A model generated the notes under the pieces. That model was not told the origin of the DNA, made no database searches, and worked only from the letters and a program-made list of their open reading frames with translations. This document shows positions 27,502-35,638 of a stretch of 64,000 bases of DNA, piece by piece. The translations under genes were made by a program, and so were the position numbers. This stretch comes from Actinomadura litoris. Its GTDB lineage: Bacteria > Actinomycetota > Actinomycetes > Streptosporangiales > Streptosporangiaceae. The DNA is taken from assembly GCF_009733595.1 (NCBI RefSeq), contig NZ_WOFH01000009.1, positions 186,001 through 250,000 of the forward strand, given 5' to 3'. Position 1 is the first letter of the stretch. Every line of letters starts with the position of its first letter.

Positions 27502-29591
27502 CGGTCGCCCTCCTCGTTGTCCTCGCCGCCGGCCTCGACCGCGCCGGCGGCGGTCGCGCCGCCCTTCGGAGCGGCCGCCTGCCCGCCGTCCCCGGCCTCG
27601 CCCGCGTCCGGTCGCGCACCGGCGTCCCCGGCGGCCTCCTCGGCCGTCTCAGCGCCTCCGGCGGCCTCCTCCGCCACGGGCCCGCCGGCGCCGGGCAGCT
27701 CACCGTCGGTGAGGTACTTCTTCAGCTCGTCGGTCTCGAACAGCCCGATCAGGTCGTCCCGCATGGGCTCCATCGGCTGCCGCCTCAGCTCGACCCTCGG
27801 CGCGGACCCGTCCCCCGTCAGGCGGCAGACGAGGTTCACCTTGCGCCACTCCGGCGACATCACCGGGTAGTCGTCGCGGGTGTGGCCGCCGCGGCTCTCC
27901 TGCCGCTCCAGCGCCGCCTTGGCGATCGCCTCCGACACCAGCAGCATGTTGCGCAGGTCGAGCGCGAGGTGCCAGCCGGGGTGGTAGCCGCGCCCGTCGT
28001 TCACCGCGACGGGCTCGACGCTGACGTTGGCGACCCGCTCGCGGAACTTCTCCAAGCCCTCTATGGCCTGCGCCAGCTCCTCTTCCTTGCGGATGATGCC
28101 GACGAGGTCGTTCATCATCTGCTGGAGCTCGGCGTGGACGGTGTAGGGGTTCTCCCCGCCCTTGCGCTCGAACGGGGCCATCGCCTCCCGCTCGGCGGCC
28201 TCGACCACCTCGGCGGAGACCGGCGGGCGCTCCGCGAGCGCGTCGACGTACTCCGACGCCCCGAGCCCGGCGCGCCGTCCGAACACCAGCAGGTCGGTCA
28301 GCGAGTTGCCGCCGAGCCGGTTGGAGCCGTGCATGCCGCCCGCGACCTCGCCCGCCGCGAACAGGCCGGGCACGAGCGCCGCCGCCGTGTCGGGGTCGAC
28401 CTCGACGCCGCCCATCACGTAGTGGCAGGTCGGGCCGACCTCCATGGCCTCCTTGGTGATGTCGACGTCCGCCAGCTCCTTGAACTGGTGGTGCATCGAG
28501 GGCAGCCGCTTGACGATCTCGGCCGCGCCGCCCGGCATCCGGTCGACGACGGTGAGGAACACGCCGCCGTGCGGGGACCCGCGGCCGGCCTTGACCTCGG
28601 AGTTGATCGCGCGGGCGACCTCGTCGCGGGGCAGCAGCTCGGGGGGCCGCTTGTTGTTGTCGGGGTCGTCGTACCAGCGGTCGCCCTCCTCCTCGGAGGT
28701 CGCGTACTGGGACTTGAACACCTCGGGGATGTACTCGAACATGAAGCGCTTGCCGTCGGAGTTCTTCAGCACGCCCCGGTCGCCGCGCACCGACTCGGTG
28801 ACCAGCAGGCCCTTGACCGACGGCGGCCACACCATCCCGGTGGGGTGGAACTGCACGAACTCCATGTTGAGCAGCGTCGCGCCCGCGAGCATCGCGAGCG
28901 AGTGCCCGTCCCCGGTGTACTCCCAGGAGTTCGACGTCACCTTGAACGCCTTGCCGATGCCGCCCGTGGCGAGCACCACGGCGGGCGCCTCGAACACCAC
29001 GAACCTGCCGGTCTCGCGGACGTAGGCGAACGCGCCGCAGATGCGGTCGCCGTCCTTCAGCAGCCGCGTGACGGTCGTCTCGGCCCACACCTTGAGGCGG
29101 GCGTCGTAGTCGCCGTGCTCGCGGTGGTCCTCCTGCTGGAGCGCCACGATCTTCTGCTGGGCGGTGCGGATCAGCTCCAGGCCGGTCCGGTCGCCGACGT
29201 GCGCCAGCCGCGGGTACTCGTGCCCGCCGAAGTTCCGCTGGCTGATCTTGCCGTCCTTGGTGCGGTCGAACAGCGCGCCCCAGTGCTCCAGCTCCCAGAC
29301 GCGGTCGGGCGCCTCCTTGGCATGCAGCTCGGCCATCCGCCAGTTGTTGAGGAACTTGCCGCCGCGCATGGTGTCGCGGAAGTGCACCTGCCAGTTGTCG
29401 TTGGGGTTGACGTTCCCCATCGCCGCGGCGGCGCCGCCCTCGGCCATCACCGTGTGCGCCTTGCCGAACAGCGACTTGGAGATGACCGCCGTCTTCTTGC
29501 CCTGGAGGCGGGCCTCGATCGCCGCCCGCAGCCCGGCGCCGCCGGCGCCGATCACCACGACGTCGTAGGCGTGCCTCTCGATCTCAGTCAT
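27498..29591 (-). CDS. Succinate dehydrogenase/fumarate reductase flavoprotein subunit (second complex)
   Basis: 697 residues. FAD fold VVVIGAGGAGLRAAIEA at the N-terminus, covalent-FAD His in KAHTVMAEGGAAAAMGN, FVQFHPTGMVWPP in the capping domain and GSNRLGGNSL near residue 400. It catalyses succinate/fumarate interconversion. The last ~65 residues are an Ala/Gly/Glu-rich low-complexity tail absent from most homologues; it reads through in good frame to the iron-sulfur gene and is probably a disordered tail. The start follows the anchor gene by 11 bp. The family relationship is closest to mycobacterial Sdh1-type proteins. Confidence 0.95.
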   Translation of the reverse strand: MTEIERHAYDVVVIGAGGAGLRAAIEARLQGKKTAVISKSLFGKAHTVMAEGGAAAAMGNVNPNDNWQVHFRDTMRGGKFLNNWRMAELHAKEAPDRVWELEHWGALFDRTKDGKISQRNFGGHEYPRLAHVGDRTGLELIRTAQQKIVALQQEDHREHGDYDARLKVWAETTVTRLLKDGDRICGAFAYVRETGRFVVFEAPAVVLATGGIGKAFKVTSNSWEYTGDGHSLAMLAGATLLNMEFVQFHPTGMVWPPSVKGLLVTESVRGDRGVLKNSDGKRFMFEYIPEVFKSQYATSEEEGDRWYDDPDNNKRPPELLPRDEVARAINSEVKAGRGSPHGGVFLTVVDRMPGGAAEIVKRLPSMHHQFKELADVDITKEAMEVGPTCHYVMGGVEVDPDTAAALVPGLFAAGEVAGGMHGSNRLGGNSLTDLLVFGRRAGLGASEYVDALAERPPVSAEVVEAAEREAMAPFERKGGENPYTVHAELQQMMNDLVGIIRKEEELAQAIEGLEKFRERVANVSVEPVAVNDGRGYHPGWHLALDLRNMLLVSEAIAKAALERQESRGGHTRDDYPVMSPEWRKVNLVCRLTGDGSAPRVELRRQPMEPMRDDLIGLFETDELKKYLTDGELPGAGGPVAEEAAGGAETAEEAAGDAGARPDAGEAGDGGQAAAPKGGATAAGAVEAGGEDNEEGDR

Positions 29592-29602
29592 GATCCTCGG
29601 CC

Positions 29603-30433
29603 TCAGTTGAAGATGCGCGGGTCGGAGATGGTGCCGCCGGCCACCAGCGCGACGTACAGGTCGGCCACCACCAGCGAGCCCAGCGTGATCAGGGCGTAGG
29701 TGCCGTGCCGCTGGTTGATCTTGGACACCCAGCCCCACATCCGGTAGCGGAAGGGGTGCTTGGAGAAGTTCTTCAACCGCCCGCCGACGATGTGCCGGCA
29801 CGAGTGGCACGACAGGGTGTACAGCCACAGCAGCACCACGTTGGCGACCAGGATGATCGTGCCGAGCCCGATGCCGAACCCGCCGTCCTCGCCGTGGAAG
29901 GCGCGGACCGCGTCCCAGGTGTTGACGAGGGAGATGAGGACGGCGGCCAGCCAGAAGTAGCGGTGCAGGTTCTGCCCGACCAGCGGGAAGCGCCGCTCAC
30001 CGGTGTACTTGCTGTGCGGCTCCCGCACGGCGCACGCCGACGGCGCCGCCCAGAACGACCGGTAGTAGGCCTTGCGGTAGTAGTAGCAGGTCAGCCGGAA
30101 CAGCAGCAGGAACGGCAGCGAGATCGCCGCGAACGGGATGAAGCCCCGCGTCCCGGACGGGAGGAACGTCCCGAACTCCGCCGCGTCGCCCGTGTGGCCG
30201 TCCACGGTGACGCCGTTGCAGATCTCGTTGAAGCAGGGCGAGTAGAACGGCGTCAGGTAGTGGTACTGCGGGACGTAGAAGGCGGACCCCCAGAACGCCC
30301 GGACGGTCGCGTACACCACCCACGCCGTGAAGATCACGAACGTGGTGACGGGATAGAGGCGCCAGTTGTCCTTCCGGAGCGTGCGGTCCTTGATCTGGGC
30401 GCGCGACTTGACCGGCGCCTCCACTGTGCTCAT
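29603..30433 (-). CDS. Membrane anchor subunit of the second SDH complex, with Cys/His motif
   Basis: 276 residues from ATG 30433, preceded by AGGAGAG. Five hydrophobic helices: residues ~27-45, a loop with SPCFNEIC, then ~95-112, ~150-170, ~185-208 and ~245-265. The fourth helix ends in LSCHSCRHIVGG. Mycobacterial Sdh1 (Rv0249c-type) anchors are reported to hold a membrane-embedded Rieske-type 2Fe-2S cluster, and this CHSC/H cluster of residues is a good candidate for such ligands here (inference). First gene of a C-A-B operon with a long upstream regulatory region. Confidence 0.88.
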   Translation of the reverse strand: MSTVEAPVKSRAQIKDRTLRKDNWRLYPVTTFVIFTAWVVYATVRAFWGSAFYVPQYHYLTPFYSPCFNEICNGVTVDGHTGDAAEFGTFLPSGTRGFIPFAAISLPFLLLFRLTCYYYRKAYYRSFWAAPSACAVREPHSKYTGERRFPLVGQNLHRYFWLAAVLISLVNTWDAVRAFHGEDGGFGIGLGTIILVANVVLLWLYTLSCHSCRHIVGGRLKNFSKHPFRYRMWGWVSKINQRHGTYALITLGSLVVADLYVALVAGGTISDPRIFN

Positions 30434-30602
30434 CGATCGCTCTCCTGAGCTCGGGTCGTCGTGTACCCGTACCTCGGTCCGAGCGCACTCATGCGGTCGT
30501 CGCGTGCGGCCGTCGCGCCTAGGCCGGAGGCCCTGCCGCATGCGGGCGGTGACGCCTCGTGTGCGCTTCCAGCGAAGCGACCCTACGCCAACGGCGCGGC
30601 AC

Positions 30603-30618
30603 TGTGACACACATAACA
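30603..30618. promoter_or_regulatory. Crp-like binding site 1
   Basis: TGTGA-N6-TAACA, matching nine of the ten conserved bases of the Crp consensus TGTGA-N6-TCACA. It lies about 170 bp upstream of the SDH anchor start. Confidence 0.5.
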
Positions 30619-30630
30619 GCCACACCCCCC

Positions 30631-30646
30631 TGTGACCCTGACCACA
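30631..30646. promoter_or_regulatory. Crp-like binding site 2
   Basis: TGTGA-N6-CCACA, again nine of ten consensus bases, 28 bp downstream of site 1 in the same orientation. A Crp-type regulator with a TGTGA-compatible recognition helix is encoded at 24.6-25.3 kb. Confidence 0.5.
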
Positions 30647-30686
30647 GACTTTAGGCCCGAAAACCCCCTGCGGCACGGCCGGGCTT

Positions 30687-30705
30687 CCATAACCAGTTGT
30701 TATGG
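30687..30705. promoter_or_regulatory. Perfect dyad CCATAAC-N5-GTTATGG
   Basis: A 7-bp perfect inverted repeat with a 5-bp spacer in the AT-richer part of the divergent region. The shape is that of an operator for a dimeric repressor; the regulator is unknown. Confidence 0.45.
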
Positions 30706-30955
30706 CGCAGGGGAATCGAGACGAGCACACGAAAGCATGGCCCGCCTCGTCCGCCGGAGGCGCTAGGCCGGACGCGGGGCCGGCTACGGAGGGGCATCAT
30801 CGGCTCGGACGAGAACCGCGTTTTCCGGACGTGTGTCAACACTTCGGGCCGAGCACGCATCCAACGGATGGGGATCCCGTCCGCACGGCCCCCGGGGGAC
30901 CTCCCCAGCCGACGACCGCACGCCCTCGACAGGGCCCTGCCCGAGACGGGACCGG

Positions 30956-32449
30956 ATGAGCGACGAAGACACCGGCCGCGACGACCTCGCAGGGGACGAC
31001 CAGGCGGCCGAAGAGTCCGCGGGCGGCGACGAGGCGACCGACGACAAGGCGCCCGCCCCCGTGTCCGAGGACGCGGCGCCGAAGCGCGGCCGGACGCGCA
31101 GGCGGAGGATCCTGCGGTGGACCGCGGCCGGCACGGCCGTGGCGGTGCTCGCCGCCGGCGCGGGCGCGGTCGTCCTGTACCGGGACCTGGTCGGCGGCAT
31201 CGAGCAGAAGCACGTGGGCGGGCAGCTCGGGGCGAACCGTCCGAAGAAGCTCAACAAGAGCCTCAACATCCTGCTGCTCGGGTCGGACACGCGCGAGGGC
31301 GACAACGCCCGCTACGGCGCGGCCGCCGGGCTGACCGGGGCGCGCTCGGACACCGCGATCCTGCTGCACCTGTCGCCGAACCGCGACCAGGCGGTCGGGA
31401 TCAGCTTCCCGCGCGACTCGATGGTGAGGATCCCCGAGTGCGAGAAGGAGAAGGGCGGCAAGGTCCCGGCGCAGTTCGGGATGCTGAACGCCGCGTTCGC
31501 CTACGCGGGGCCGTCCTGCACCTGGAAGACGCTGGAGTCGCTGACCGGCATCCACATCGACCACTTCGTCCAGATCGACTTCTCCGGGTTCAAGCGGATG
31601 GTGGACGCGCTGGGCGGCGTGGAGATCTGCGTCGACCGCCCGGTCGACGACCCGCGCGCCGAACTGCACCTGAAGGCGGGCAAGCAGACGGTCAAGGGCG
31701 AGGCCGCGCTCGGGTACGTCCGGGCCCGCTACTCGCTCGGCGACGGCTCCGACCTGGAACGCATCGAGCGGCAGCAGCGGTTCATGGCGGCGGTGGTCGA
31801 CAAGGCCACCAGCGGGTCGGTGCTCACCGACCCCGCCAAGACCTACAAGTTCCTCAAGGCCGCCACGAAGTCGATGACCACCGACGACGAGCTGGACCTG
31901 TCGGCGATGCGCAGGCTCGCGGACGGCCTCAAGGGCATGAGCGCCGGGCAGGTCCGGTTCGTGACGGTGCCGGTCGAGGGGTACGCGCCCGACCCCAACC
32001 GCGTCCAGTGGGACATGGAACGGGCCAGGCCCCTGTTCTCCGCGATCCAGCACGACGACGACCTGCCCGCCGAACCGGCCGCCCCGGCCAGGCCCGAGCG
32101 CAGGCCGCCCGCGCCGCGCGAGGTCAAGGTGTCCGTGGTGGACGCGGGCGGCGACGCCAAGCTCATCGCGGACCTCGTCCAGCGCCTCGGCGAGCGCGGC
32201 TTCGACGTGGGGAAGAAGGTGGAGAAGGGCCCGGCGTCCGCCGAGAGCAGGATCGTCTACGCCCCGTCCGAGGAACTGCGGGCCTCGACGCTGGCCAGGG
32301 CCCTGCCCGACGCGCTGCTCTCCCCCGACGGCGCCGCTCCCAAGGACGGAGTGCGGCTCGTCATCGGGCGCGGCGGCGCCCGCCTCGCCCCGCCCGCCCT
32401 GAAGGTCACCGGAGGCGTCAAGGCGGGGCGCCCGAACCCCTGCGCGTAA
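30956..32449 (+). CDS. LCP family cell-wall polymer ligase with C-terminal LytR_C domain
   Basis: 497 residues from ATG 30956. An acidic cytosolic N-terminus (~45 residues) is followed by a basic patch KRGRTRRRR and one membrane helix (~residues 58-80). The LCP catalytic domain covers ~95-350, with NILLLGSDTR, ARSDTAILLHL, GISFPRDSMV, KVPAQFGMLNAAFAYAG, IDFSGFKRMVDALGGVEIC and YVRARYSLGDGSDLERIERQQ. A Pro-rich hinge leads to a LytR_C domain (~395-497). It links anionic glycopolymers to peptidoglycan outside the cell. It is divergent from the second SDH operon. Confidence 0.93.
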   Translation: MSDEDTGRDDLAGDDQAAEESAGGDEATDDKAPAPVSEDAAPKRGRTRRRRILRWTAAGTAVAVLAAGAGAVVLYRDLVGGIEQKHVGGQLGANRPKKLNKSLNILLLGSDTREGDNARYGAAAGLTGARSDTAILLHLSPNRDQAVGISFPRDSMVRIPECEKEKGGKVPAQFGMLNAAFAYAGPSCTWKTLESLTGIHIDHFVQIDFSGFKRMVDALGGVEICVDRPVDDPRAELHLKAGKQTVKGEAALGYVRARYSLGDGSDLERIERQQRFMAAVVDKATSGSVLTDPAKTYKFLKAATKSMTTDDELDLSAMRRLADGLKGMSAGQVRFVTVPVEGYAPDPNRVQWDMERARPLFSAIQHDDDLPAEPAAPARPERRPPAPREVKVSVVDAGGDAKLIADLVQRLGERGFDVGKKVEKGPASAESRIVYAPSEELRASTLARALPDALLSPDGAAPKDGVRLVIGRGGARLAPPALKVTGGVKAGRPNPCA

Positions 32450-32500
32450 GGGCGGGCGACCCGGTCCCCGGCCGGCCCCGCGAGGCGCGTTCCAGGCTCT

Positions 32501-32538
32501 AGAGTCTTCCTGTAGGCGGAGAGTCTTCCTGTAGGCGG
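32501..32538 (+). repeat. Perfect 19-bp tandem duplication before the DUF4282 operon
   Basis: The same 19 bases, beginning AGAGTCTTCC and ending TGTAGGCGG, occur at 32501-32519 and 32520-32538 with no mismatch and no spacer. The pair ends 22 bp before the ATG of the six-gene operon, so it overlaps the promoter or 5' leader. It may duplicate a regulator site, or be a recent slippage event. Confidence 0.8.
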
Positions 32539-32560
32539 CCCCACCCTGGAGACGACGGCG

Positions 32561-33142
32561 ATGACACATCCTTCGGACCCCGGTTACCCACCGCGCCCAC
32601 CCGGGCCCGGCCCCCAGGGAGACCCCTACGCACCGCCCCCGCGCCAGGGCCCCGCCCCCGACCCCCGAGCCTCCGGCCCCCACCCCACAGGCCCTCACAA
32701 CACGGGCCCTCAGAACACGGGTCCTTGGCCGCAGGGGCCCCCACCGGGTCCGCACGGCGCCCCTCCGGGTCCGCCCGGGCCGGCGGGGCCGATGGGCCCG
32801 CCGAACCAGCCGCCGCAGGGCTGGGCGCCGCCTCCGGGCGGCCCCCGCGGGAAGGGGTTGTTCGGGGCGCTCTTCGACACCAACTTCGACCACATGGTCA
32901 CCGCCCAGATGATCAAGATCATCTATCGGCTGGCGCTGGCCCTGATCACCCTGTTCGCCCTGGTGATGGCGTGGTACGGGGTCGCGTTCCTCGAATGGAA
33001 CCAGGCGCTCGGGATCGGCACGCTCCTCGCCACCCCCATCGTGTGGATGTTCCAGCTGCTCACGGTGCGGATGGCGCTGGAGTTCCTGATCAACCAGTTC
33101 AAGATCAGCGAATATCTGCGGATCATCAAGGACAAGAGCTAG
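32561..33142 (+). CDS. DUF4282 domain membrane protein, first gene of the kinase/AAA/radical-SAM operon
   Basis: 193 residues. The first ~95 are a Pro/Gly-rich disordered region (PPGPGPQGDP-like runs). The DUF4282 domain then follows, with FGALFDTNFDHMVTAQMIKIIY, two membrane helices (LALALITLFALVMAWYGVAF and IGTLLATPIVWMFQLL) and the closing RMALEFLINQFKISEYLRII. DUF4282 proteins are small two-helix membrane proteins of unknown role. A GGAG ribosome site precedes the ATG. Only 12 bp separate it from the kinase gene, so it likely belongs to the same transcript and could be the membrane partner of the kinase. Confidence 0.88.
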   Translation: MTHPSDPGYPPRPPGPGPQGDPYAPPPRQGPAPDPRASGPHPTGPHNTGPQNTGPWPQGPPPGPHGAPPGPPGPAGPMGPPNQPPQGWAPPPGGPRGKGLFGALFDTNFDHMVTAQMIKIIYRLALALITLFALVMAWYGVAFLEWNQALGIGTLLATPIVWMFQLLTVRMALEFLINQFKISEYLRIIKDKS

Positions 33143-33154
33143 ACGGGCGGGCCG

Positions 33155-35638
33155 GTGACAGACGACGTCGGCGGGACGGGGAACGGCGGGGGGCTTCCCC
33201 CGCGCGAGACGCGGCGCGACGCGGGGGTGACGCGGCGCGACCAGTGGGTTCCGGCGCCGCGCGGCGAGACGCCCCCGACCGGCGGGACGCGGCGGGAGGG
33301 CGGCCCTCCCGGCGAGTCGCTGCTACGGTTGCCGGCGGCGCTGGCCGAGCGGTACACGGCGGTCGCGGAGCTGCCCGTCCAGGGCGCGGAGTCCGACCTG
33401 CTCCTGGTCAGGGAGGCGCACGCGCCGGGGGACTCCGCCGAGTACGTCGTGAAGATCTTCCGGCGCGGCTACCGCGCCGACCGCGAGGTGTGGGCGAAGC
33501 TGCCCGCGCTCGACTCCCCCAACGTCCTGCGGATCCTGGAGACCGGCCACGCGGACGGGCGGGACTACGAGGTCACCGCGTACGCGCCGGACGGGAACCT
33601 GCGCGGGCTGATGGAGGGGGCGCGGCCGCCCGCGGAGGCGGCCGAGATCGCGGCGCAGCTCGCGGCCGGGCTGTCGGCGCTGCACCGGGCGGGCATCGTG
33701 CACCGCGACCTGAAGCCGGAGAACGTCCTGGTCCTCGGCACGGCCCCGCTGCGGCTGGCGATCGCCGACTTCGGGCTGAGCAAGGTGCTCGACCAGAGCG
33801 TGGTGTTCGCCTCGTCCTCGCGGACGCTGGCCTACGCGGCGCCGGAGTCGCTGTCGGGGCAGGTGTCGCCCGCCCGCGACTGGTGGTCGCTCGGCATGAT
33901 CGTCCGGGAGCTGGCGACGGGGCGGGCGCCGTTCCTCGGGCTCAGCGAGACCGTGGTGGTCGACCATCTCGCGACGCGGCCGGTGACGGCCGACGACGTC
34001 GCCGACCCGCGGCTGCGGCTGCTGTGCCGGGGCCTGCTCGCGCGCGATCCGCGCCGCCGCTGGACGGGCGCCCAGGTCACCGAGTGGCTCGACGGCGGTT
34101 CGCCGCCGGTGGCCGAGGAGACCTCGGCCGCCTCCGCTCCCCCCGGCACCGGCCTGCCGTTCAGGGGTCGCCGCTACTCCGACCGCGCCGAGCTGGCGCG
34201 CGCGCTCGTCGACGAGTGGGAGCACGCCGCGCCCTACTTCTTCGGACGCGGCGAGTCCGGTGAGGCCTGGCGCGCGCTGCGCGACTGGCTCGCCGGCCTC
34301 CCCGACGACGGGCGCATCGACCTCGTCGACGGTCACCTGGCCACCCGCCTGCCGCCGGACGTGAAGCTGCTGCACCTGGTCCGGTGGCTGGATCCGGGTC
34401 TCCCGCCGCACTTCCTCGGACGGCGGGTGACGGCGGACGACCTGCCCGCGCTCGCCGCGCTGGCCACCGACCACCGGCACCCCGACCACCGCACGGCCTG
34501 CCTGCTCGGCCGGGAGCTGTGGGAGCAGGACCTGCTGCCCGTCCTGGCCGGGTTCGAGGGGGGCGGCGACCTGGCGCGCATCGACGGCCAGTGGCGTGCG
34601 CACGTGGCGGCGTGGAACGACCTGGCCCGCTGGCTGCGCGCCCAGGACGCGGCGCCGCCCGGCCTCGCGCCCCGCCTCCCCGACGCGGGCACCCGCCGGG
34701 ACGAGGCCGTGCGGGTCGCGGGCGGGCGCCCTCCGGGCCCGTCCGACGACCCGCCGGTGGTGCTGCTCACCCTGCTCGCGCTCGCGGCGCGCCCGGCCGA
34801 GACGCACCGGCTGCTGGCCGAGGCGGCGGCCCACGCCCGCGAGGCCGTTTCCGAGCCGGTGCCGTGGTTCGACTGGCTGGCCGACGGCGCGGGCGACGAC
34901 CCGCTGCGCCTGTTCGCGGTGACGCGGGCGGTGCCGGAGGCGGTCCTGGAGACCGAGAACCGGGCCCGGCGGCAGGACGCGGACCGGCGGCGCGACGAGG
35001 CGCTGCGCGCGCGGTGGGCGGAGCGGGAGCGCGAGCGCCTCGCCGGACGCGGCGCGGCGATGGTCCGGGCCGCGCTCTGGACGGTCCCCCTGCTCGTGTT
35101 CTGGCTGCTCGGCGGCGCGGTCGTCAACGCCCTGTTCGGCGGCGGGGGCGAGGACAGGGGGACCTCGTCCGTCGGCGTCCACGTCCAGCGGTCGTCGTGG
35201 CTGTCGTTCGGGCTCCTCGCCGTGCTGTCCGTCCTCGCGTGGGCGGTGCACTGCGGCGCCGAGGTGCTGCTGGCGCGCGCGCAGGGCAAGGACTACCTCC
35301 CCTACGGGCCGTGGTCGTCGATCGCCAAGGCGCTCGGCGCGTCCGGCCGGGGGCTGTCCAAGGCGTCCCGGACGATGTCGGGCGCCGCGCAGCGCGGCGG
35401 ACGGCGCGGCTGCGGCATGACGCTCCTCGCCGTGACCGTCCCGCTGCTGATCCTGCTGCTGCTGTTCGGGGCGCTGTCCTCCATCGCGGGCGTGCTGTGG
35501 GTGCTGGTGCTCGTCGCGGTCCCCGCCGCGCACGCCGCCGCCGCCGGGCTGCGCCTGCACCGCTGGCGCGAGTCCCGCGCCCCCGCCGCCGGCCCGGCGC
35601 ACCGGCACGACCCCACGTACCCCGGAGGAGCAGCATGA
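33155..35638 (+). CDS. Membrane-anchored Ser/Thr protein kinase with unassigned middle domain
   Basis: 827 residues from GTG 33155. A disordered Arg/Gly/Pro-rich N-terminus is followed by a kinase domain (~60-310) with K100 in VVKIFRRG, H183-R184-D185 in VHRDLKPENVLV, D205 of the DFG motif and a YAAPESLSG activation-segment end. All catalytic residues are present. The glycine-rich loop is poorly formed. Residues ~325-640 form a mostly helical region (FRGRRYSDRAELARALVDEW at its start) that I do not recognise. Three or four hydrophobic helices follow (~635-660, ~685-710, ~755-800). It overlaps the next gene by ATGA. It probably phosphorylates operon partners read by the FHA protein (inference). 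Confidence 0.9.
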   Translation: MTDDVGGTGNGGGLPPRETRRDAGVTRRDQWVPAPRGETPPTGGTRREGGPPGESLLRLPAALAERYTAVAELPVQGAESDLLLVREAHAPGDSAEYVVKIFRRGYRADREVWAKLPALDSPNVLRILETGHADGRDYEVTAYAPDGNLRGLMEGARPPAEAAEIAAQLAAGLSALHRAGIVHRDLKPENVLVLGTAPLRLAIADFGLSKVLDQSVVFASSSRTLAYAAPESLSGQVSPARDWWSLGMIVRELATGRAPFLGLSETVVVDHLATRPVTADDVADPRLRLLCRGLLARDPRRRWTGAQVTEWLDGGSPPVAEETSAASAPPGTGLPFRGRRYSDRAELARALVDEWEHAAPYFFGRGESGEAWRALRDWLAGLPDDGRIDLVDGHLATRLPPDVKLLHLVRWLDPGLPPHFLGRRVTADDLPALAALATDHRHPDHRTACLLGRELWEQDLLPVLAGFEGGGDLARIDGQWRAHVAAWNDLARWLRAQDAAPPGLAPRLPDAGTRRDEAVRVAGGRPPGPSDDPPVVLLTLLALAARPAETHRLLAEAAAHAREAVSEPVPWFDWLADGAGDDPLRLFAVTRAVPEAVLETENRARRQDADRRRDEALRARWAERERERLAGRGAAMVRAALWTVPLLVFWLLGGAVVNALFGGGGEDRGTSSVGVHVQRSSWLSFGLLAVLSVLAWAVHCGAEVLLARAQGKDYLPYGPWSSIAKALGASGRGLSKASRTMSGAAQRGGRRGCGMTLLAVTVPLLILLLLFGALSSIAGVLWVLVLVAVPAAHAAAAGLRLHRWRESRAPAAGPAHRHDPTYPGGAA

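Larger units (their letters stand above)
30434..30955. other. Divergent regulatory region between second SDH operon and LCP gene
   Basis: 522 bp without a credible gene. It is notably richer in A/T around 30596-30720 and holds two Crp-like sites and one perfect 7+5+7 dyad, listed separately. It must contain the promoters of both the SDH operon (minus) and the LCP gene (plus). Confidence 0.6.

Noticed and set aside
30651..30860. 69-codon minus-strand frame in the SDH/LCP regulatory region
   Set aside because: It covers the dyad and promoter region and has no coding signature.
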